NCBI RefSeq assembly: GCF_000248075.1
Contig: NZ_BAFB01000130.1
Location: 1 to 61,038, forward strand
DNA: 61,038 bases
Direction: 5' to 3'
From: Gordonia otitidis NBRC 100426
Lineage (GTDB): Bacteria > Actinomycetota > Actinomycetes > Mycobacteriales > Mycobacteriaceae
The translations under genes and the position numbers were made by a program. Below the pieces are notes generated by a model that saw nothing but the letters and a program-made list of their open reading frames with translations, searched no databases and had not been told where the DNA came from. Shown one piece after another: positions 32,581 to 41,719 of this stretch (positions within the stretch are counted from its first letter, which is position 1; every line of letters starts with the position of its first letter).

Positions 32581-33758
32581 CCTGGATGGGACGTTTCCGG
32601 TTGAAGTTCTATGCGCTGGGCCTCGTGGTCGTGCTCGCGCTGGGGGTGATGATCACCGCCATCTCCTTCTCCGGTGGCTTCACAAATTCGTCGACGGTGA
32701 CCGTCGTCGCACCGCGTTCGGGCCTGCTGATGAATCCCGGTGCCAAGGTCACATTCCGGGGTCTGCAGGTCGGACGGGTGGCGGCGGTCGAGTCCCACGA
32801 CGACGGTGTCGCCATCGTCCTCGCCGTCGACGCGAACGAACTCGACGAGATCCCGGACAACGCTCGCGTCGATATCTCGTCCTCCACGGTGTTCGGTGCG
32901 AAGTATGTCAATTTCATTGCTCCGCAACAGCAGTCGTATTCTGCACTCCGACCTGGAGCGACGATCAACACCGACGACGTGATGGTCGAGATCAACACGG
33001 TGTTCCAGAACCTCACAGGTGTCCTGCGTCAGGTGGAGCCCGAGAAGCTGAACGAGATACTCGGTGCACTGTCGGGGGCACTCGGTAACGGTGGCGGTGC
33101 GAGCCTCGGCACGACCATCGACGAGGTGACCGCACTCCTCACCCGACTGAACTCCCCGCGCACCCGACTCGGTCCGACGCTCGACGCCGCGGCGGACGCG
33201 ATCATGGCGTACGCGCCGAGCGCGCCCGAACTGGAGTCGCTCGTCAGCCACGTTCGATCGACGGCGTCGACGGTCACCGACAAGAACCCGGAGATCGACC
33301 TGATGCTCGCCGGTGTCATGGGGTTCACGCGCACGGGGACCGACTTCCTGAAGAACAACGGGGACAGAACAATCGAAGCGCTACGAGTACTGAATCCGAC
33401 CACCGACCTGCTCCGCGTCTATGCGCCGGCGTTCACCTGCACGATCATCGGAATGGATCACGTTCTGCAGACGGGGCTGCCGGCATTGGGGTCCAAGGAC
33501 TACCCGGGGATCCACCTCGACATCGGGTTCCTGCCCGGGGTCCGACTCTACGGCTATCCCGACAATCTTCCCGTGGTCGGCGCATCGGGTGGTCCACGCT
33601 GCTTCGGGCTCCCCGACGTCCCGATGGGCACCAACGCGCCCTATCTGGTCACCAACACTGGTGTGAATCCCTACCGGGGCGAGCCGAAATCGCAGACGGT
33701 GCAACCGGAGAACCTGTTGACAAGTCTGCTCGGCCAGACCAACGGAGGTCGGCGATGA
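32577..33758 (+). CDS. mceA: Mce family protein MceA
   Basis: A 393-residue substrate-binding subunit. It has an N-terminal membrane anchor (FYALGLVVVLALGVMIT), then an MCE (MlaD-like) domain, VTVVAPRSGLLMNPGAKVTF and GLQVGRVAAVESHDDG (about 35-120), and a long helical part. In Mce complexes six such proteins form a channel for lipids across the periplasm. GTG 32577 overlaps the preceding TGA by 4 bases; ATG 32586 is an alternative. The subfamily (mce1 to mce4) cannot be assigned from sequence alone. Confidence 0.92.
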   Translation: MTWMGRFRLKFYALGLVVVLALGVMITAISFSGGFTNSSTVTVVAPRSGLLMNPGAKVTFRGLQVGRVAAVESHDDGVAIVLAVDANELDEIPDNARVDISSSTVFGAKYVNFIAPQQQSYSALRPGATINTDDVMVEINTVFQNLTGVLRQVEPEKLNEILGALSGALGNGGGASLGTTIDEVTALLTRLNSPRTRLGPTLDAAADAIMAYAPSAPELESLVSHVRSTASTVTDKNPEIDLMLAGVMGFTRTGTDFLKNNGDRTIEALRVLNPTTDLLRVYAPAFTCTIIGMDHVLQTGLPALGSKDYPGIHLDIGFLPGVRLYGYPDNLPVVGASGGPRCFGLPDVPMGTNAPYLVTNTGVNPYRGEPKSQTVQPENLLTSLLGQTNGGRR

Positions 33759-34789
33759 GCTACGCCGCCGGCCGCGCACCCTACTTGAAGGTCGGTTGTT
33801 ACACGGTGGTCATGCTGATGATTCTCGGTGGGCTGATCGTCGTGTTCGGTGACTTCCGTTCCGGCACAACCGAGTCGTACTCGGCCGTGTTCGCCGATGC
33901 GTCGGGGCTGAAGAAGGGGCAGAAGGTGCGCGTCGCGGGGGTTGAGGTCGGAAAGGTCTCCGACGTCGAGTTGCAGTCGGACGCCTCGGTCCGTGTCGAC
34001 TTCACTGTCGCGTCCACACGGCCTCTCGACACCGCGACTCGCGCGCAGGTCCGCTACGAGAACCTGACCGGCGACCGCTACCTCGACATCGGCAAGGGGG
34101 CTGACACGCAACAGGTATCGACGCTCGCACCCGGCGGTGTGATCCCGGAGGCGAGCACGTCACCGGCGCTCGACATCGATTCTCTCGTCGGTGGTTTCAA
34201 GCCGTTGTTCCGCTCGGTGACCGGCGACGAACTCAACAAACTCACCGCCGCACTCATCGGGACACTGCAGGGGCAGGGCGGTGAAGTGCGCACACTGCTC
34301 GACACGGTCGGATCGTCGACGTCGATGCTGGCCGAGCAGGACTCCGTTATCGGGGAGTTGGTCGACAACCTCAACACCGTGTTGACAGTGGCGGACAAGC
34401 GCCGCGACGAACTCTCGCAGTCGGTCGGCGACCTCCAGGCGATAGTGAGTCAGTTCGCGAATCAGGCCGATCCGATGGACCAGATCATCGATCATCTGGA
34501 GGGGGCGACGCTGGCCGGCGGCGGATTGCTGGGGAACATCCGACCCGATATCCGCGAGTCGGTGATCCACCTCGACACCACCACCGCGAATCTCGTTGAC
34601 GGGCAGGAGATGCTCGACAGCACGCTTTCGAAGCTGCCGGAAGCGTATCGGCGTCTCGGACGCATGGGCGGCAGTGGCGCGGCCTTCCAGATGTACGCGT
34701 GCCAGGCAATTCTGCGACTCACCGGTACGGACGGCAAGGACATCGACATCCCACTTCTCGACCAGACCACGGGGCGGTGCGCCAAATGA
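33755..34789 (+). CDS. mceB: Mce family protein MceB
   Basis: A 344-residue protein. The N-terminal anchor is YLKVGCYTVVMLMILGGLIV. The MCE domain reads FADASGLKKGQKVRVAGVEV followed by GKVSDVELQSDASVRVDF, and a helical C-terminal half ends with a Cys pair (YACQAIL ... GRCAK). The length is close to known MceB proteins (342-353). ATGA overlaps on both sides show tight coupling. Confidence 0.92.
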   Translation: MSYAAGRAPYLKVGCYTVVMLMILGGLIVVFGDFRSGTTESYSAVFADASGLKKGQKVRVAGVEVGKVSDVELQSDASVRVDFTVASTRPLDTATRAQVRYENLTGDRYLDIGKGADTQQVSTLAPGGVIPEASTSPALDIDSLVGGFKPLFRSVTGDELNKLTAALIGTLQGQGGEVRTLLDTVGSSTSMLAEQDSVIGELVDNLNTVLTVADKRRDELSQSVGDLQAIVSQFANQADPMDQIIDHLEGATLAGGGLLGNIRPDIRESVIHLDTTTANLVDGQEMLDSTLSKLPEAYRRLGRMGGSGAAFQMYACQAILRLTGTDGKDIDIPLLDQTTGRCAK

Positions 34790-35838
34790 GGCGGCTCGAC
34801 ATCCCGACGTTCCGCGAGATGTCGCGCCGGCGGGTTGCGGCGATCGGACTCCTGCTCGTCGCGATACTCGTGGTCGGGTCGTTGACGTACGACAAGATCC
34901 CGGGGTTGTTCTCCGACAACCGGTATCGCGCCTACTTCGTGGAGGTCGGCAACCTGCGGCCCGGCGACGCAGTCACGATATCGGGTGTCGAGGTCGGCAA
35001 GGTGTCGAGCATCGCGCTCGACGGGAATCGGGTCCTCGTCACGTTCGGAGTGGACGGTCCGGTCCCGCTGCGCGACGCGACACGAGCCGCGATCGTCACC
35101 ACGTCGGTCCTCGGTAAGAGGGGATTGAAGGTGACCTCCGCAGGTGTCGGCGAGCTGTCGCACGACACGCCGATCCCGCTCGGCCGGACGACCCCGCCGT
35201 ATTCGTTGACCGATGCACTCGACGACGCGGGCTCGACACTGTCGGAAACCAGTGGTGCCCAGCTCGACACGGCGATCAGGGCGGCGACTTCGACCCTCGA
35301 CGCGGCATCCCCCTCGCTGGCCGATGCGATGGCAGGGGCGTCGGGGCTGTCGCAGACGATTGGTTCCCGCGACCAACAGTTGCGTGAGCTGTTGCGCCGC
35401 ACCCATTCACTGTCCGGGGTACTCGCGGATCGGAGTGCGCAGCTCACCACGCTGGTCCGGGACGCGACCGCGCTACTCGGTGAAGTACAGTCCCGCAGGG
35501 ACGAACTGCAGCGGCTCATCATCGGGACGCGCTATCTCGCCGACCAGCTATCCGGAACGATCGCCGAGAATCAGCAGCAGGTCGGTCCGGCTCTGACTCA
35601 ACTACGCACCGTACTCGGGGTGTTGGAGAAGAATCGCGACAACATCAGCAAATCGATTCCGGGACTGCGCAGTTTCGCCATGGCACTCGGTGAGAGTGTC
35701 GGAACGGGGCCCTTCTTCACCGCACTCGTCGGAAACCTGGCTCCTGTTGCCTACCTGCAGCCACTCGTCGACGCGATCGTCGCCAACTCGCCACCGGGTG
35801 CCGGTCCCACAGCTCCCGCAGGCGGTGGTCCCCGATGA
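34786..35838 (+). CDS. mceC: Mce family protein MceC
   Basis: A 350-residue protein. The N-terminal anchor is VAAIGLLLVAILVVGSL. The MCE domain holds YFVEVGNLRPGDAVTISGVE and VGKVSSIALDGNRVLVTF. The helical region has coiled-coil heptads and the C-terminus is Pro/Gly-rich. ATG 34786 overlaps the MceB stop; a frame extending upstream to 34699 is spurious. Confidence 0.92.
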   Translation: MRRLDIPTFREMSRRRVAAIGLLLVAILVVGSLTYDKIPGLFSDNRYRAYFVEVGNLRPGDAVTISGVEVGKVSSIALDGNRVLVTFGVDGPVPLRDATRAAIVTTSVLGKRGLKVTSAGVGELSHDTPIPLGRTTPPYSLTDALDDAGSTLSETSGAQLDTAIRAATSTLDAASPSLADAMAGASGLSQTIGSRDQQLRELLRRTHSLSGVLADRSAQLTTLVRDATALLGEVQSRRDELQRLIIGTRYLADQLSGTIAENQQQVGPALTQLRTVLGVLEKNRDNISKSIPGLRSFAMALGESVGTGPFFTALVGNLAPVAYLQPLVDAIVANSPPGAGPTAPAGGGPR

Positions 35839-37076
35839 AGAAGGGCATGTTCGTGATCGCCGTGATCGTGGTGGTGGCAGCCCTGGTCTGGGCAGGCGTC
35901 GCCCACGGCGCGCGTGAAGACGGACCGAACATCGTGACCGCCCGCTTCACGTCGGCCACGGGGATCTATCCCGGCGATCAGGTGACTGTACTCGGTGTCC
36001 CGGTGGGGAAAGTGGAATCCCTGCATCCAGCAGCTGGTTTCGTCGAAGTGCGGATGTCGGTCGACGATTCGGTCAGGATTCCCCGGGATGCGCGGGCTGC
36101 CCTCGTCTCGCAGAGCCTCGTGGCCGGTCGCACGATCCAGTTGACACCCGCGTACACCAGTGGTCCCACGCTGGGTTCCGGGACCATCCCGTTGCAGCGG
36201 ACGGTGGTTCCCATGGAATGGGACGACATCAAGAACTCCCTGCGCGACATCACCACCGAGGTCTCGAGTAAGGGGCCCACAGATCCGGGCTCGGCGAAGA
36301 AACTCGTCGACGCAGCAGCAGACGACCTCGCCCCGCACGCCGACGACGTCAACAACACGATCACCAAACTCTCGCAAGCCATGACGGTCGTCGCCGATGG
36401 GCGCGACGACCTGTTCGCCGTCGTCCGCAACCTTCAGGTCTTCGTCAGCGCGATGTCGGGCAGCAACGACCAGGTGGCCGTACTCCATCAGCGACTCGCG
36501 ACCATCTCCCAGGTGCTCGGCAGCAGCCGGACCGACGTCGCCGGGGCGCTCCGATCTCTCGATCGCACCATGGACGACGTCACGACGTTCATCTCGCAGA
36601 ACCGGGATGCGGTGTCGTCGAATCTGCGTCAAGCGGCGGACCTGGCCAGCGTGATCCAGTCGCAGAAGGCGGCAGTGGAGGGAATACTCCACCAGGCGCC
36701 CACCCAACTCGCCAATTTCTACAACATCTACAAGCCGTCCGTCGGAGGCATGACAGGTGTGTTCACCGCAGCCAATTTCGAGAATCCGGTGCAGGCCGTT
36801 TGCGGAGGGTTCGCATCCATCGGAACCCAGAACAGTCAACGAGGTGCGGATCTGTGCACTCAGTATCTCGGCGCCTACCTCACGACCCTCAAGACGTCGT
36901 ATCCCAACTTCCTGACCTCGCCGACCTCAGCTGGGTTCGCCGACTCAGGACAGCAGATCGCCAGTGAGCCAGGGGTTTTGACGTCCGTGCCCGGTCTCAC
37001 GGGCCCACCGCCGCAGAACCGCACCGTGCCGCGGTCGCTGTCGGCACTGTTGTTGCCGGGAGGTGGGAGTCGATGA
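35835..37076 (+). CDS. mceD: Mce family protein MceD
   Basis: A 413-residue protein. It has an N-terminal anchor with basic start (MKKGMFVIAVIVVVAALVWA), an MCE domain around FTSATGIYPGDQVTVLGVPV and GKVESLHPAAGFVEVRMSVD, a long helical segment, and a Pro-rich C-terminus (PGLTGPPPQNRTVP). ATGA overlap with mceC; the stop overlaps the mceE start by 4 bases. Confidence 0.92.
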   Translation: MKKGMFVIAVIVVVAALVWAGVAHGAREDGPNIVTARFTSATGIYPGDQVTVLGVPVGKVESLHPAAGFVEVRMSVDDSVRIPRDARAALVSQSLVAGRTIQLTPAYTSGPTLGSGTIPLQRTVVPMEWDDIKNSLRDITTEVSSKGPTDPGSAKKLVDAAADDLAPHADDVNNTITKLSQAMTVVADGRDDLFAVVRNLQVFVSAMSGSNDQVAVLHQRLATISQVLGSSRTDVAGALRSLDRTMDDVTTFISQNRDAVSSNLRQAADLASVIQSQKAAVEGILHQAPTQLANFYNIYKPSVGGMTGVFTAANFENPVQAVCGGFASIGTQNSQRGADLCTQYLGAYLTTLKTSYPNFLTSPTSAGFADSGQQIASEPGVLTSVPGLTGPPPQNRTVPRSLSALLLPGGGSR

Positions 37077-38253
37077 GAACGATCGCCCGGTGTGGGCCCA
37101 TCGGCCCAGCGATCCGGTGGCGCGCACTAATCGCCACCGCGTCGGCGGCGTTGGTGGTGTGTGTGGCGTCCGGCTGTGGATGGCACGGCGTCGAATCCGT
37201 CCGGTTGCCGGGCGGTCAGGGGACGGGTGCCGGGGCGTATTCCATCACAGTGGACATGCCGGATGTCACCAACATCACCGCCAACTCTCCCGTGTTGGTC
37301 GACAATGTCGAAGTCGGTCGGATCACGTCCATCTCGCTGGTGGATTGGCATGCACGGCTGCACCTTTCGCTCAATGGTGAGGTGAGTCTGCCCGCGAATG
37401 CGGTGGCCTCGATCGGCCAGACGAGTCTGTTGGGATCCCAGCACATCGAACTCGCACCACCGCCGGGTACCGCTCCGATCGGCCATCTGGAGCCGAACGC
37501 GGTGATCCCCATCGAGCGGGCAGGGGCGTATCCGACCACCGAGCAGACGCTTTCGGCGCTGTCGGTGGTCGTCAACGGCGGTGGGCTCGCCCAACTGGGT
37601 GACATCGTCGACGGTGCGAACGATGCGCTGGCCGGTCGCACCGACACGGTGAAAGATCTCGTCGCACAACTGACCAAGACCTCCAAGACGATCGAGGCGC
37701 GGCGAGGTCAGATCAGCACTGCACTCAACGGGCTCGACCATCTCGCATCCGTGTTCGCCGACGACGCGCCGACACTCGACGACGCGATCTCGCGGATCTC
37801 TCCCGCGTTGACAGAACTGGTCTCCCGTCGTCAGCGTCTCAGCGACGCACTCACCGCGCTCGACCGGTTCTCCGACAGTGCAGAACATGTCATCACTGCG
37901 AGCGCTTCCAACGTCAGGAGCGTCGTGTCCGACGTGGCTCCGTTTCTGAAATCTCTGGCGGACTCGGGTGGTTCGATCACGAGTCGCTCGACATGGCATT
38001 CACCCTGCCGTTCCCGGTGTCCCGCCTCGACCGGATCGTGCGAGGCGACTACGCGAATCTCTTCGCGCTCCTCGACTTCACGGTCCCGCGCATGCGATCC
38101 GATCTCCTGCGCGGTACTCCGCTCGGAATCACCGTGTCGGGCCCGTCCGGTGCGCTCGGAGGCAACGCCGGTAACGGGGGAGAGGCGTCAGATCCCATCA
38201 CGGGGCCGTTGAAGACGCCCGCGCCCTCTGCTGCTTCCTCGGGAGGTCGGTGA
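37073..38253 (+). pseudogene. mceE: Mce family lipoprotein MceE, frameshifted by one base
   Basis: Frame 1 gives a signal peptide with lipobox VASGC (Cys35), the MCE domain (NITANSPVLVDNVEVGRITS) and helices as far as VAPFLKSLADSGG, then turns into nonsense. The expected MceE C-terminus, FDHESLDMAFTLPFPVSRLD and onward to PAPSAASSGGR, continues in another frame from about 37972 to the stop at 38251-38253. Adding one base near 37966-37972 would restore a 393-residue protein. It lies between intact mceD and mceF with normal spacing. A sequencing error, a true inactivating deletion or strain variation are all possible. In the mce1 and mce4 systems loss of one Mce subunit usually impairs import. 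Confidence 0.88.
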
Positions 38254-38254
38254 C

Positions 38255-39616
38255 ATGAGGCCGTTGGTCAGGTTCCAACTCGCCGTTCTCTTGGTGGTTG
38301 CGGTGGTCGCGGTATCGATCATGACGTTCTCCTACATCCAGGTGCAGTCCGTCGTCGGAGTGGGGAAGATGACCGTGACCGCACTCCTACCCAACGGTGG
38401 CGGACTCTACGAGCGGTCCAACGTGACCTACCGCGGCGTCACCATCGGACTGGTCAAGAGCATCGGCCTCGACGGTGATCGCGTTTCGGCGCGCATGGAG
38501 ATCGATGACGACGTCGAGATTCCCCGCGACGGTCTGAAGGTCAACGTGCACAGCATGTCCGCGATCGGCGAGCAGTTTCTCGACCTGGTGCCCACCCGCG
38601 ATTCCGGGCCGCTTGTCTCTGATGGCACTGTGCTTCCCGAGTCGAATGCCACCATCCCCGCCCAGATCGGGCCGGTACTCGACCAGGCCAATGCGCTCCT
38701 GGCGTCCATTCCCCAGGACCGGTTGCGCACAGCACTCGATGGTGCGTTTCGCGCGTTCGTGGGAACCAGGGATGACCTCGTGAAGCTGGTGTCCTCCGCA
38801 CGCCGGATCGTTGACGCGGCCAACCAGAACTCCGACGAGACCGTCGATCTCGTCACGAGGCTGGGTCCGTTCCTGCGGCCTCAGGGACAGTCGCGGGAGG
38901 CGATCCAACAGTGGACGAAGGGATTGTCCGACTTCGTCGTCGAACTCGAGAAGTCCGACGGACATGTGCGTTCGATCATCGACAGATCACCGGCGGCACT
39001 CTCGCAGGCGCAGAAGCTGTTCGACGATCTCGCACCCACGATGCCGATCCTGCTGCGAGATCTCGTGAGCCTGGGCCAGGTGGCGGTCACCTACAACGCG
39101 GGCATCGAACAGATGCTCGTGCTGACTCCTCCGTTGGTCGCAGCGGTGCGGACGATGGTCAACCGGGGTCTTTCCGACCAGGCGGTCACCGCTCAGTTCC
39201 ACACCATGGCGGTCCCGCTCTGCACCACCGGCTACCTCCCAGCCGATCAGCGACGAGACCCGGGCGACACCTCGTACGCTCCGCTGCCCGCCAGCATGTA
39301 TTGCGCAGTACCGCAGAACTCGCCCGTCGTGGTCCGCGGTGCGCGGAATCTGCCGTGCATGGAGGTTCCCGGGAAACGAGCGCCGACCCCGGAGGCGTGC
39401 CGCGATCCGCGGCCGTACCAACCGAAGGGCGAGATGCCGTCGAGTATCGACGGCTCCGGTCGACCCGACAGGCAGGGTCTGGCGGGTGCGATCCCGCAGC
39501 CCGCCTATGAACCGTCGAGCGGCAACTACGTCGCTCCCGACGCGAATGTCTACCAGTACAAGACGATCAAAGGAGGCTCCGGATGGCAAAGCCTGCTGAA
39601 CACCCCACAAGGGTGA
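38255..39616 (+). CDS. mceF: Mce family protein MceF
   Basis: A 453-residue protein. The N-terminal anchor is FQLAVLLVVAVVAVSIMTF. The MCE domain reads ALLPNGGGLYERSNVTYRGV and TIGLVKSIGLDGDRVSARME. A helical part follows, then a cysteine-containing, Pro/Asp/Gly-rich C-terminal region (residues about 315-453) with no anchor. Start 1 base after the restored mceE stop. The C-terminus overlaps the next gene by 34 bases. Confidence 0.92.
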   Translation: MRPLVRFQLAVLLVVAVVAVSIMTFSYIQVQSVVGVGKMTVTALLPNGGGLYERSNVTYRGVTIGLVKSIGLDGDRVSARMEIDDDVEIPRDGLKVNVHSMSAIGEQFLDLVPTRDSGPLVSDGTVLPESNATIPAQIGPVLDQANALLASIPQDRLRTALDGAFRAFVGTRDDLVKLVSSARRIVDAANQNSDETVDLVTRLGPFLRPQGQSREAIQQWTKGLSDFVVELEKSDGHVRSIIDRSPAALSQAQKLFDDLAPTMPILLRDLVSLGQVAVTYNAGIEQMLVLTPPLVAAVRTMVNRGLSDQAVTAQFHTMAVPLCTTGYLPADQRRDPGDTSYAPLPASMYCAVPQNSPVVVRGARNLPCMEVPGKRAPTPEACRDPRPYQPKGEMPSSIDGSGRPDRQGLAGAIPQPAYEPSSGNYVAPDANVYQYKTIKGGSGWQSLLNTPQG

Positions 39617-40368
39617 CGGGTGCCGATGAGGCACGCGTGACGGACCGACGAGATTCTGAGGACGCGACCGTCGTTGCACGCGATCGCGGCGCCGTGGGTG
39701 TCATCGACCCACCCGAGCCGACCGATCCAGATGATCTGGTGGGTTCAACCGATCCCGGCGATGCACCCGATCCCGTCGATTCACCCGAAACCGCCGACTC
39801 GTCCGAGGGCGGAGATCGTTCCGCAGTGGTCTACGGGACCGAGGCCACCACCGACGAGCACCGCGGCCTGGCGCGGCGGTCTGTGCTCGCCGTGCGCGCA
39901 CGCTGGATTCCCATCGTCGCCGTGCTGCTCGTCGCGGGGAGCCTGGCTTTCGCGTCGTACGAGTTCTGGCAGCACCGCGAACTCGACAGCGCCGATGCGC
40001 TGCGCGGTCAGTACATCGACACCGCACGCACGGGGGTCGTCGCGCTGACGACCATCAGCTCGGCGTCGGCCGAGGCCGACGTGAAGCGCCTCGCGAATCT
40101 GTCGAGCGGCTCGTTCAAGACGGACTTCACGAGCCGCTCGGGGTCGTACACGCAGATCGTGAAGGAAGCGCAGGTCGCGTCCAAGGGCACCATCATCGCG
40201 GTGGGTGTCGAGAAGATCAGCGACACGTCGGCGACGATGCTCGTCGCAGCACACGCCGAGGTGACCAACGAGGGAACCAAGACGCCGGAACCGCGTGACT
40301 ACCGCTTCCGCGTCGTCGTGTCCAACGGCGATCCCATGACCATCACGAAGGTGGATTTCGTCCCATGA
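39583..40368 (+). CDS. Mce-associated membrane protein, first
   Basis: A 261-residue protein. About 105 acidic, disordered residues (Asp/Pro repeats such as PEPTDPDDLVGSTDP) precede a single membrane helix (WIPIVAVLLVAGSLAFASY). The outside domain resembles the Mas/Mam family: YIDTARTGVVALTTISSASA then DVKRLANLSSGSFKTDFTS. Mas proteins stabilise Mce complexes. ATG 39583 is preceded by AAAGGAGG, the best ribosome-binding site in the operon. Confidence 0.88.
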   Translation: MAKPAEHPTRVTGADEARVTDRRDSEDATVVARDRGAVGVIDPPEPTDPDDLVGSTDPGDAPDPVDSPETADSSEGGDRSAVVYGTEATTDEHRGLARRSVLAVRARWIPIVAVLLVAGSLAFASYEFWQHRELDSADALRGQYIDTARTGVVALTTISSASAEADVKRLANLSSGSFKTDFTSRSGSYTQIVKEAQVASKGTIIAVGVEKISDTSATMLVAAHAEVTNEGTKTPEPRDYRFRVVVSNGDPMTITKVDFVP

Positions 40369-41099
40369 GCTCAGTGAATCTCGGTCGATTCGGCCGTATC
40401 ACCATCACTCGCGACAACACCGACACCAATCGCGACACCGACGGCGACGCTGCCACGGAGGAGGCGCCCACCGAAGACGCGACCCCCTCAGCCGAGCGCG
40501 ACGACATCAGCACCGACGTAAAGCGTGCAGTCGAGAGCACTGCAGAACAGGGTTCAGCCGAATCGGGTGACGAACCAGCGGACGAGTCCGGCGGCGTGGC
40601 CGGATCGAGGCCTCGGCCATTGGCAAGGGTGATGCTGCTGGCCGTGACAGGAGTCGTCGTGATCGCGGCTCTGACGATCGGCACCGTGCTCGCCGTCGCG
40701 AACCAGCGCCGGACCGATGTCAACGCTGCAGCGGGCGAGGTGACGTCCACAGTCGATCGCCAGGTCACGGCGATGCTGTCCTATGACCATGCCACTGTGC
40801 AGAAACAACTCGATGCCGCAGGTAGCGGGCTCACACCGCAGTTTCGACCGGAATTCTCGAGACTGGTCGCCGATGCGGTCATCCCAGGCGCGCGCGAGAA
40901 GCAGATCAACACCAAGGTGATCGTCGCGGGAAGTTCGATCGTCTCGCTCGAGCGTGATCGCGCGGAACTGTTGATGATGCTCAACCAGTTGACCACGTCT
41001 GCCGCGGCACCCGACCCGTCGACCACAGGCAGTCGTGTCCTCGTGACAGCCGTGCGCAGTGGTGACACGTGGCTCGTCGACAGTCTCAAGCCCATCTGA
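40365..41099 (+). CDS. Mce-associated membrane protein, second
   Basis: A 244-residue protein of the same plan: acidic N-terminus (about 85 residues), one membrane helix (VMLLAVTGVVVIAALTIGTV), and a Mas-like outside domain with DRQVTAMLSYDHATVQKQLD. ATGA overlap with the preceding gene. Last gene of the mce operon. Confidence 0.87.
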   Translation: MSSVNLGRFGRITITRDNTDTNRDTDGDAATEEAPTEDATPSAERDDISTDVKRAVESTAEQGSAESGDEPADESGGVAGSRPRPLARVMLLAVTGVVVIAALTIGTVLAVANQRRTDVNAAAGEVTSTVDRQVTAMLSYDHATVQKQLDAAGSGLTPQFRPEFSRLVADAVIPGAREKQINTKVIVAGSSIVSLERDRAELLMMLNQLTTSAAAPDPSTTGSRVLVTAVRSGDTWLVDSLKPI

Positions 41100-41156
41100 G
41101 CGAGGCCTGTCGCCTCAGCGACGTCCCAGGCGTGCGCCTGCTCGCGTACGCGTGGG

Positions 41157-41162
41157 TATAGT
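41157..41162 (+). promoter_or_regulatory. leaderless -10 box of the MarR gene
   Basis: TATAGT, 8 bases before GTG 41171; the best -10 match in this section. It separates the MarR gene from the mce operon's transcript. Confidence 0.55.
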
Positions 41163-41170
41163 TGTAACTC

Positions 41171-41692
41171 GTGGTGGCGCAGAGTGTTTCGAACGACGAT
41201 GATTCCGAACGTCCGGCGGCGGATGCCGAGCTGACCCCCGATGTCACCGAAGAGGTCCTCGTTTCGCTGCTGCGCGTCATCAACAAGATCCAGCTCGGCC
41301 GCCGCACCACACATTCCTACGGTGAGAACGGCATTCCGATGACGCTCGTCGAGGCTGAGATGTGCGCGCTGATCAACCGCAACCAGGGAATCACCGGAGG
41401 TGAACTGTCGACGCTCCTCGGTGTCACCAGATCAGCGACGTCACAAGTCATCTCGAAGCTCAAGGCTCGTGGGTTCGTCGTCGACATGACTCACCCGGGT
41501 GACGCGAAGCGGCGGCGTCTGTATCTCACAGATCAGGGCAAGATGGCTGCAGACGTCGCAGACCATTATTCAGAGTTGTTGGTCAGCAGGCTTTTCGAGG
41601 GTGTGAGTGGCGCGGAGATCACGGCATACCTGAAAGTGATGCGGAACCTCGAAGCCTTCCACGACGAGATCAGCCAGCACAAACGACTGTGA
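41171..41692 (+). CDS. MarR family transcriptional regulator
   Basis: A 173-residue protein with winged-helix core TGGELSTLLGVTRSATSQVI then SKLKARGFVVDMTHPGDAKR (the wing, Asp-x-Arg-like DAKRRR). An N-terminal acidic extension (about 25 residues) precedes it. Convergent with the SDR that ends the LuxC-like operon, and downstream of mce. It may control either. Ligand unknown. Confidence 0.87.
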   Translation: MVAQSVSNDDDSERPAADAELTPDVTEEVLVSLLRVINKIQLGRRTTHSYGENGIPMTLVEAEMCALINRNQGITGGELSTLLGVTRSATSQVISKLKARGFVVDMTHPGDAKRRRLYLTDQGKMAADVADHYSELLVSRLFEGVSGAEITAYLKVMRNLEAFHDEISQHKRL

Positions 41693-41719
41693 GAAGGCCG
41701 ACCTCGTCATGGAAGGCGG

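Noticed and set aside
37960-37995. Programmed frameshifting as the cause of the mceE break
   Set aside because: No slippery heptamer or downstream pseudoknot was seen; a simple one-base loss explains it better.
37968-38174. A separate 68-codon gene in the third frame over the mceE tail
   Set aside because: Arg/His-rich with no motif; it appears only because mceE is frameshifted here.
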